The notes beneath the pieces were generated by a model that was not told the DNA's origin, ran no database searches, and worked only from the letters and a program-made list of their open reading frames with translations. A program made the translations under genes and the position numbers. From JAIVJZ01 sp036386515 (lineage in GTDB: Bacteria > Acidobacteriota > Blastocatellia > Pyrinomonadales > Pyrinomonadaceae), in NCBI GenBank assembly GCA_036386515.1, contig DASVVO010000102.1, positions 1-64,000 of the forward strand: 64,000 bases of DNA, read 5' to 3'. How positions within the stretch are numbered: position 1 is the first letter of the stretch; every line of letters begins with the position of its first letter. This document shows positions 58,905 through 64,000 of the stretch, one piece after another.

Positions 58905-60308
58905 TTGGCGACAGAACAATTCGACGTGACGATTATCGGCGCAGGCCCCGGCGGTTACGTGGCCGCCATTCGCGGCGCGCAACTGGGCTTGAAAGTTGCC
59001 CTCGTGGAACGGGACAAGCGGCTCGGCGGGACTTGCGGCTTGCGCGGGTGCATCCCGACCAAGTCTCTCCTGATGTCGGCGCACAACTACGAACTCGCGC
59101 AGCACCTCTCAGACCACGGCGTGCAGGTTTCGGAAGTGCGCCTCGCCTTCGACGCCGTGCAGAAGCGCAAGGACAAGATCGTGGCGAAGAACTCGGCGGG
59201 CGTCTCCTACCTGATGAAGAAGAACAAGGTGACGGTCTTCAACGGCACCGGCAAACTACAGCTTCCCGGCAAGGTCGAGGTGACAACCGCCGACGGGCAG
59301 ACGCAGACCATCGAGACGAAAAACATCATCATCGCCACCGGGTCGGTCGTGCGCCCCATTCCGGGCTTCGAGACGGACGGCGAGCGCGTCGTCAACAGTG
59401 ACCACATCCTGGAACTCAAGGAAGTGCCGAAGTCTCTGATCGTGATGGGCGCGGGCGCGGTCGGCGTCGAGTTCGCGTCAGTCTATTCGCGCTTCGGGAC
59501 GGAGACCACCATCGTCGAACTGATGCCGCATTTGTTGCCGCTGGAAGAGGAAGAGATTTCGGTCGAGTTGGAGAAGTCGTTCCGCAAGCGGGGCATCAAG
59601 CAGCAACTCGGCACGCGCCTGGAAAAGATGGAGAAGACGGATGCGGGCGTCGTCGTGACGGGCAAGGATGCGAAGGGCGCGGAGGTGCGGCTCGAAGCCG
59701 AGATGTTCCTCGTCGCCGTCGGGCGCATGCCGTATCTGCAAGGACTCGGACTCGAAGGCACGAAGATCAAGGTGGAGCGCGGCAACGTGCAGGTGGACGA
59801 GTTCTGCCGCACGGGCGAAGAAGGCGTCTACGCCATCGGCGACGTGATCCCGACGCCGTGGCTGGCGCACCTCGCGTCGAAGGAGGGCATCCTCGTCGTC
59901 GAACAGATCGCCGGACAAAAGCCGCAGCCGATCAATATGCGCCACGTCCCTTCGTGTACTTACTGCGACCCGGAAGTCGCTTCGGTGGGTTTGACGGAGG
60001 CGGCGGCGAAGAAGGAGGGCTACGACGTAAAGGTCGCCAAGTTCCCGTTCTCCGCCTCGGGCAAGGCGCGCATTCTCGGCGAGGAAGAGGGCTTCATCAA
60101 GATCGTCAGCGAGACGAAATACGACGAACTCCTCGGCGTCCACATCATCGGGCCGCACGCGACGGAACTGATCGCCGAAGCGGGCGTCGCGCTCCAACTC
60201 GAATCCACGGCCGAAGAACTCGGGCGCACCATCTTCGCGCACCCCACCATCTCCGAAGCCATGATGGAGGCCGCCGAAGGTATTCACGGATTGACGATAC
60301 ACGTTTAA
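58905..60308 (+). CDS. lpdA: Dihydrolipoyl dehydrogenase (E3)
   Basis: This 467-residue FAD disulfide oxidoreductase regenerates lipoamide for 2-oxoacid dehydrogenases. It has FAD motif IIGAGPGGYVAAIRGAQLG, redox-active GGTCGLRGCIPTKSL, NAD motif VMGAGAVGVEFASVYSRFG and C-terminal HPTISEAMMEA with the catalytic His-Glu. The start is a TTG at 58905 with GGGAGAGG 9 bases upstream; extension to 58869 adds a sequence without homology. It heads the operon of E1alpha, E1beta and E2 genes, separated from the next gene by a repeat. Confidence 0.95.
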   Translation: MATEQFDVTIIGAGPGGYVAAIRGAQLGLKVALVERDKRLGGTCGLRGCIPTKSLLMSAHNYELAQHLSDHGVQVSEVRLAFDAVQKRKDKIVAKNSAGVSYLMKKNKVTVFNGTGKLQLPGKVEVTTADGQTQTIETKNIIIATGSVVRPIPGFETDGERVVNSDHILELKEVPKSLIVMGAGAVGVEFASVYSRFGTETTIVELMPHLLPLEEEEISVELEKSFRKRGIKQQLGTRLEKMEKTDAGVVVTGKDAKGAEVRLEAEMFLVAVGRMPYLQGLGLEGTKIKVERGNVQVDEFCRTGEEGVYAIGDVIPTPWLAHLASKEGILVVEQIAGQKPQPINMRHVPSCTYCDPEVASVGLTEAAAKKEGYDVKVAKFPFSASGKARILGEEEGFIKIVSETKYDELLGVHIIGPHATELIAEAGVALQLESTAEELGRTIFAHPTISEAMMEAAEGIHGLTIHV

Positions 60309-60312
60309 GAAA

Positions 60313-60390
60313 GTGACGGGTGACAGGTGACAGGTGACAAGATAAATCAAAACGGTTTTTACCCGTCACCTGTCACCTGTCACCTGTCAC
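60313..60390. repeat. GTGACAGG-type inverted repeat between E3 and E1alpha genes
   Basis: Arms 60313-60338 and 60365-60390, built of GTGACGGGTGACAGGTGAC-like units, pair almost perfectly. It lies within an apparent operon, 13 bases before the next ATG, with GGCGAAGCG as weak ribosome binding site. Confidence 0.82.
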
Positions 60391-60403
60391 CGGCGAAGCG
60401 ATT

Positions 60404-61579
60404 ATGAAGACAGAGACGAAGCGTAAAGGCGCGTCGAAGCAGGGCGCGGCGAAGGGTAAGAAGGACGCGGCGAACGGCCACGGCGCGAACGACGTTGCCG
60501 CAGCGACGGTGACGACGACGGCGGCGGCGGATACGACCACGGCGGACGGCGAGTTGATCTGCACGACGGAGACGACGCTCTCCAACGAGCAGTTGTTGGA
60601 GTTGTATCGCTACCTGATGTTGACGCGGCTCGTCGAGGAGCGGCTGGTGAATTTGTACCGCCAGACGAAAGTGGTCGGCGGCGTGTTCCGCTCTCTGGGT
60701 CAGGAGGCGACGGCCGTCGGGACGTGCTACGCGTTGGAGCCGCGCGACTTCATCGCGCCGCTCATACGCGACCTCGGCGCGGTGCTGGTGAAGGGCATCC
60801 GGCCGCGCGAGATTTTCGCGCAGTACATGGCGAAGGCCTGGGGGCCTTCGGAAGGCCGCGACCTCAACATCCACTTCGGCAACATGGAGAAAGGTTTCAT
60901 CGGCCCCATCTCGCACCTCGGCGACATGATCCCGGTGATGACCGGCATCGCCCTCGGCGCGCGCATGCAGGGCAAAGACCTCGTCGCGCTGGCCTACATC
61001 GGCGACGGCGGCATGAGCACGGGCGCGTTTCACGAAGGGCTGAACTTCGCCGCCGTGCAGCGTCTCCCCGTGATCATCATCGCCGAGCACAACTGGTATG
61101 CCTACTCGACGCCCACCCGCTTGCAGACGGCCGTCGAGAACCTGGCCGACAAGGCCGCGGGCTACGGCATCCCCGGCCACATCGTCGATGGCAACGACAT
61201 CATCGCCTGTTACGAAATAACGAAACGCGCGGCCGACTATGCGCGCGGCGGGGGCGGCGCGGTTCTCATCGAGGCCAAGACCTATCGCCGCAAAGGACAC
61301 GCCGAGCACGACGACCAGCGTTACATCGCCCCGGATGAACTCGCCATGTGGGAGAAGCGCGACCCCGTGGATCGCTTCACGCGCCACCTGTTGACGCTCG
61401 GCATCGCGACGCAGGCGCAACTCGATGCGATGGTGGCCGACGTGCAGCGCGAGATCGACGAAGACGTGGCGTGGGCGGAAGAGTCGCCAATGCCCGACGC
61501 CGAGAAGGCCGCTTACGGCGTCTTCGACAACACGGTCGTCGCGCCCGCGTTTCGGCCGAAAATTTTCGGAGGCAACTGA
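60404..61579 (+). CDS. pdhA: 2-oxoacid dehydrogenase E1 alpha subunit (pyruvate dehydrogenase-type)
   Basis: This thiamine-diphosphate subunit has 391 residues. An Ala/Thr-rich N-terminal 55 residues precede LYRYLMLTRLVEERLVNLYR. The TPP/Mg site is YIGDGGMSTGAFHEGLNFAA followed by EHNWYAYSTPT. The phosphorylation-loop region RRKGHAEHDDQRY is conserved. With E1beta it decarboxylates pyruvate or a related acid and loads lipoyl groups on E2. Acetoin or branched-chain specificity cannot be excluded. Confidence 0.93.
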   Translation: MKTETKRKGASKQGAAKGKKDAANGHGANDVAAATVTTTAAADTTTADGELICTTETTLSNEQLLELYRYLMLTRLVEERLVNLYRQTKVVGGVFRSLGQEATAVGTCYALEPRDFIAPLIRDLGAVLVKGIRPREIFAQYMAKAWGPSEGRDLNIHFGNMEKGFIGPISHLGDMIPVMTGIALGARMQGKDLVALAYIGDGGMSTGAFHEGLNFAAVQRLPVIIIAEHNWYAYSTPTRLQTAVENLADKAAGYGIPGHIVDGNDIIACYEITKRAADYARGGGGAVLIEAKTYRRKGHAEHDDQRYIAPDELAMWEKRDPVDRFTRHLLTLGIATQAQLDAMVADVQREIDEDVAWAEESPMPDAEKAAYGVFDNTVVAPAFRPKIFGGN

Positions 61580-61583
61580 GATT

Positions 61584-62132
61584 ATGAGAAGGTCGCATCT
61601 CGCCTTCGCTTTCGCCTTGCTGCTCGTCCTGTCGGGTGCGAAGGCTCACGCGCAGCAAGTTGAGGGACGGGTGCAGTTCAAGGACGGCCGCGTCAGCTTC
61701 GTGCCGCCCGCCGGTTTCAAGTTGATGTCGAAAGAGGCGGTCAATATCAAGTTCGGGCGCAATGGCGCGGCCTATGCGCCGGACTTCGTCTACAGTAATG
61801 AGCGGGGAAACGTCTCGGTGGCCGTGGGGTTCAGCGGCAGCGGGCTTCAGGCCGCGCAGTTGGACGACTTGAAGAAGTTTTTTGAAGCGCACCTTGAGCG
61901 CAGCATCCCCGGCGTTGAATGGATCGAGCGCGAGATCATCACGCGCGAGGGCACGCGTTGGATTAGCCTGCACTTGAAGGCGAAGGCGATTGACACCGGC
62001 ATCATCAACCATATGTACGCCACGGTCTTCGACGGCCAACTGCTGTTGTTCAACTTTAATTCGACCATCGCCCAGTACGAAAAATACAAAGAGAGTCTGC
62101 ACCGGAGCGCGCAGACCATTATCGTCAAATAA
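61584..62132 (+). CDS. Exported protein of unknown function between E1alpha and E1beta
   Basis: This 182-residue protein has a signal peptide (LAFAFALLLVLSGAKAHAQ). The mature part contains VSFVPPAGFKLMSKEAVNIK and resembles small periplasmic beta-rich proteins with a C-terminal helix, but I know no family role. It begins 4 bases after the E1alpha stop, with GGAGG upstream in the end of that gene, so it is part of the operon. An exported product within a cytosolic complex operon is unexpected. Confidence 0.72.
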   Translation: MRRSHLAFAFALLLVLSGAKAHAQQVEGRVQFKDGRVSFVPPAGFKLMSKEAVNIKFGRNGAAYAPDFVYSNERGNVSVAVGFSGSGLQAAQLDDLKKFFEAHLERSIPGVEWIEREIITREGTRWISLHLKAKAIDTGIINHMYATVFDGQLLLFNFNSTIAQYEKYKESLHRSAQTIIVK

Positions 62133-62153
62133 GAGGCGGCAACTGATACTCCT

Positions 62154-63182
62154 ATGGCAACGGCAGTTAAAAAAGAGCACAAATCGAACCGCCCGGCGCG
62201 CGGCGGCGTGGCAACGTTCGTCGAGGCCATCCGGCAGGGCATCTGGGAAGAGATGGAGCGCGACCCGACCGTGTTCGTCATCGGCGAGGACGTGGGAGCC
62301 TACGGCGGCGCGTTCAAAGTGACGGACGGCCTGCTCGACGAGTTCGGCGAGGGACGCGTCGTCGACACGCCGATCTCCGAAGCGGCGATCGTGGGCGCGG
62401 CCTGCGGCGCGGCTCTGATGGGGATGCGCCCCGTCGCGGAGTTTCAGTTCATAGACTTCATCTCGCCCGGCTTCGACATGCTGACGAACTACGCGGCGAA
62501 GTGCCGCTATCGTTGGGGCGCGGGGTTGCCGACGGTGTTTCGCGGGCCGTGCGGCGCGGGCGTCCATTCGGGGCCGTTCCATTCGGTCAACGCCGAGGCG
62601 TTCTTTATGAACACGGCGGGCTTGAAGATCGTCGAGCCTTCCAACGCCTACGACGCGAAAGGCTTGATCAAAGCCGCGATCCGCGACCCCGACCCCGTGC
62701 TCTACTTCGAGCACAAGAAACTCTATCGCCTGCCGCGCCTGCGCGAGGAGTTGCCGGAGGACGACTACATCGTCGAAATAGGCAAAGCGCGCACGGCGCG
62801 CGCGGGGCGCGACCTCTCCATCATCACCTTCGGCGCGCAGGTGTTGAATGCGCTCGACGCGGCCACGGAGTTGGAGCGCGAGGGGCTGGACGTTGAGGTG
62901 ATCGACCTGCGCACGCTCGCGCCGATGGACAAGGAAGCCATCCTCGCGTCCGTCAAGAAAACGAACAAGGTTTTGATCCTGCACGAGGCGGCGCGCACGG
63001 GCGGCATCGGCGGCGAGATCGCGGCGACGATTGCCGAGGAGGCTTTCGAGTGGCTGGACGCGCCCGTGGTACGCATCGGGGCGATCGATACGCCCGTGCC
63101 TTATTCGCCGCCGCTCGAAGAGTATCACTTGCCGCAGATCAAAGACGTGTTGGAGGCGGCGCGCAAGCTGGCTGCATATTAA
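62154..63182 (+). CDS. pdhB: 2-oxoacid dehydrogenase E1 beta subunit
   Basis: This 342-residue partner of E1alpha carries VFVIGEDVGAYGGAFKVTDG near the N-terminus with the Glu that activates TPP. DTPISEAAIVGAACGAALMG, PCGAGVHSGPFHSVNAEAFF and the C-terminal VPYSPPLEEYHLPQIKDV follow as in family members. It works in the same alpha2beta2 E1 as the product of 60404-61579. ATG at 62154 has no strong ribosome binding site. Confidence 0.95.
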   Translation: MATAVKKEHKSNRPARGGVATFVEAIRQGIWEEMERDPTVFVIGEDVGAYGGAFKVTDGLLDEFGEGRVVDTPISEAAIVGAACGAALMGMRPVAEFQFIDFISPGFDMLTNYAAKCRYRWGAGLPTVFRGPCGAGVHSGPFHSVNAEAFFMNTAGLKIVEPSNAYDAKGLIKAAIRDPDPVLYFEHKKLYRLPRLREELPEDDYIVEIGKARTARAGRDLSIITFGAQVLNALDAATELEREGLDVEVIDLRTLAPMDKEAILASVKKTNKVLILHEAARTGGIGGEIAATIAEEAFEWLDAPVVRIGAIDTPVPYSPPLEEYHLPQIKDVLEAARKLAAY

Positions 63183-63224
63183 AACGGTTGATACACCCTG
63201 AATTTGAACCGGAGGAGAGCGATC

Positions 63225-63509
63225 ATGCCCAAATACGTTATCGAGCGGGAAGTGCCGGAAGCGGGAACGTTGTCTAAGGACGCATTGCAGGCCATGTCGC
63301 AAAAGTCCTGCGCCGTCTTGGGCAACATGGGGACGCAGATTCAGTGGGTGCAGAGTTACGTCACGGACGACAAAATCTATTGCGTCTACATCGCGCCGGA
63401 CGAGCAAGCGGTGCGCGAGCACGCCGCGCAGGGCGGGTTTCCCGCGAACCGCATTTCCGAGATCAGGACGGTGATTGATCCGACGACCGCCGAGAGCAGT
63501 GACAGGTGA
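63225..63509 (+). CDS. DUF4242 (SCO4226-like) small protein
   Basis: This 94-residue protein starts MPKYVIEREVPEAGTL, with GGAGGAG 7 bases upstream. It includes IQWVQSYVTDDKIYCVYIAP and a C-terminal helix. Members of DUF4242 include nickel-binding SCO4226; the role is otherwise unknown. It lies in the dehydrogenase operon, 42 bp after E1beta and before E2. Confidence 0.88.
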   Translation: MPKYVIEREVPEAGTLSKDALQAMSQKSCAVLGNMGTQIQWVQSYVTDDKIYCVYIAPDEQAVREHAAQGGFPANRISEIRTVIDPTTAESSDR

Positions 63510-63588
63510 CGTGTGACAGGTGACAGGTTTAAGCAGCATTCCTGTCTTCCGACTTGTCACCTGTCACCCGTCACCTGTCACCTGTCAC
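63499..63588. repeat. GTGACAGG-type inverted repeat before the E2 gene
   Basis: GTGACAGGTGACGTGTGACA units start at 63499, inside the last codons of the DUF4242 gene, and are answered by CCTGTCACC units at 63554-63588. The repeat thus sets the C-terminus of the DUF4242 protein. Confidence 0.8.
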
Positions 63589-63614
63589 TGTCTTATTGTC
63601 ACCAGGGAGAAGAT

Positions 63615-64000
63615 ATGAGCACAGAAGTTGTGATGCCGCAGATGGGCGAGTCCATCGCGGAGGGGACGATCACCCGCTGGATGAAGCAGGTGGGCGAGCG
63701 CGTGGAGCGCGACGAGCCGCTGTTCGAGATTTCGACCGACAAGGTTGACGCGGAGATTCCCAGCCCCGCCGCCGGGACGCTCACCGAGATCAAGTTCAAA
63801 GAGGGCGAGACGGTCGAAGTCAACAAGGTGGTCGCCATCATCGGCGCGGAAGGCGAGACGGCTGCTCCGGCGAGCGCGCCCGCCGCGCAAGCCGCCGCGA
63901 CGCCCGAACCTCCGCCCGCGCCCGCCACCGCTGCCGCGCCACCTCCCGCGCCCGCAGCGCAGGCGGCCGCGCCTTCTTCACCGCAAGCTGCGCCAAGCAC
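63615..64000 (+). CDS. pdhC: 2-oxoacid dehydrogenase E2 (lipoyl acyltransferase), partial
   Basis: The gene runs off the window. The N-terminal 80 residues are a lipoyl domain: VVMPQMGESIAEGTITRWMK, then ISTDKVDAEIPSPAAG with the lipoylated Lys. A Pro/Ala linker begins near residue 85 and continues to the edge. ATG 63615 has AGGGAGA 6 bases upstream. It accepts acyl groups from E1 and is reduced back by E3. Whether it is pyruvate- or 2-oxoglutarate-type cannot be decided from the lipoyl domain alone. Confidence 0.92.
   Translation, partial: MSTEVVMPQMGESIAEGTITRWMKQVGERVERDEPLFEISTDKVDAEIPSPAAGTLTEIKFKEGETVEVNKVVAIIGAEGETAAPASAPAAQAAATPEPPPAPATAAAPPPAPAAQAAAPSSPQAAPS

Overview
The window looks like chromosomal DNA of a high-GC, heterotrophic Gram-negative bacterium. 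The gene styles point to the phylum Acidobacteriota, most likely class Blastocatellia (Pyrinomonas-like). These styles are Calx-beta/DUF4214 surface proteins, TPR-sigma54 regulators, a two-subunit 2-oxoacid:ferredoxin oxidoreductase, a bactofilin, and many hairpin repeats between genes. This placement is inference; no rRNA gene is present, and the only tRNA is tRNA-Ile2 (CAT).

Layout. 0.4-5 kb: a PafA-like alkaline phosphatase and an exported TPR protein. 5.1-9.2 kb: a zinc-finger thioredoxin, a lone receiver domain, and a TPR-sigma54 activator divergent from a small secreted peptide gene. 9.4-16.2 kb: M61 peptidase, SDR reductase, enoyl-CoA hydratase, M48-like peptidase, beta-propeller lipoprotein, DinB-like protein and the tRNA. 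16.7-21.6 kb: a 1648-residue surface protein behind a strong promoter and a long leader. 21.7-29.4 kb: Gfo/Idh oxidoreductase, HyuA/HyuB pair, orphan HicB, NAD synthetase and a frameshifted GxxExxY gene. 29.6-34.3 kb: TtcA-like protein, dienelactone hydrolase, bactofilin, a phospholipase A2-like secreted protein and a membrane protein. 34.5-38.2 kb: an oxidoreductase operon with a nucleotidyltransferase gene between its two subunits. 40.2-46.4 kb: Lon, Hsp20, CBS-domain protein, SIMPL protein and a Rieske protein. 48-51.3 kb: ferredoxin, NadA and FumC. 53.8-58.7 kb: a membrane-anchored STAND ATPase, a glycosyltransferase and a rhodanese. 58.9-64 kb: a 2-oxoacid dehydrogenase operon (E3, E1alpha, E1beta, start of E2).

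The most unusual content is a module present three times, at 38.2-40.1, 46.5-48.0 and 51.5-53.3 kb. Each copy has a single-domain receiver gene facing away from one or two small XRE-type helix-turn-helix genes. Between them lie two conserved sequence boxes, a 10-bp inverted repeat whose sequence differs at each locus while its pairing is kept, and a small hairpin holding the Shine-Dalgarno sequence of the first HTH gene. One copy carries a small conserved protein gene and another carries its decayed homologue. I know of no described system with this architecture.

The second theme is intergenic inverted repeats of several families: purine-run type, GTGACAGGTGAC type, GTCAGTTGTCC type and the GxxExxY-linked type. 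One purine-run copy sits in frame inside the HyuB coding region. Many unrelated genes are separated by these elements, so apparent operons should be read with care.
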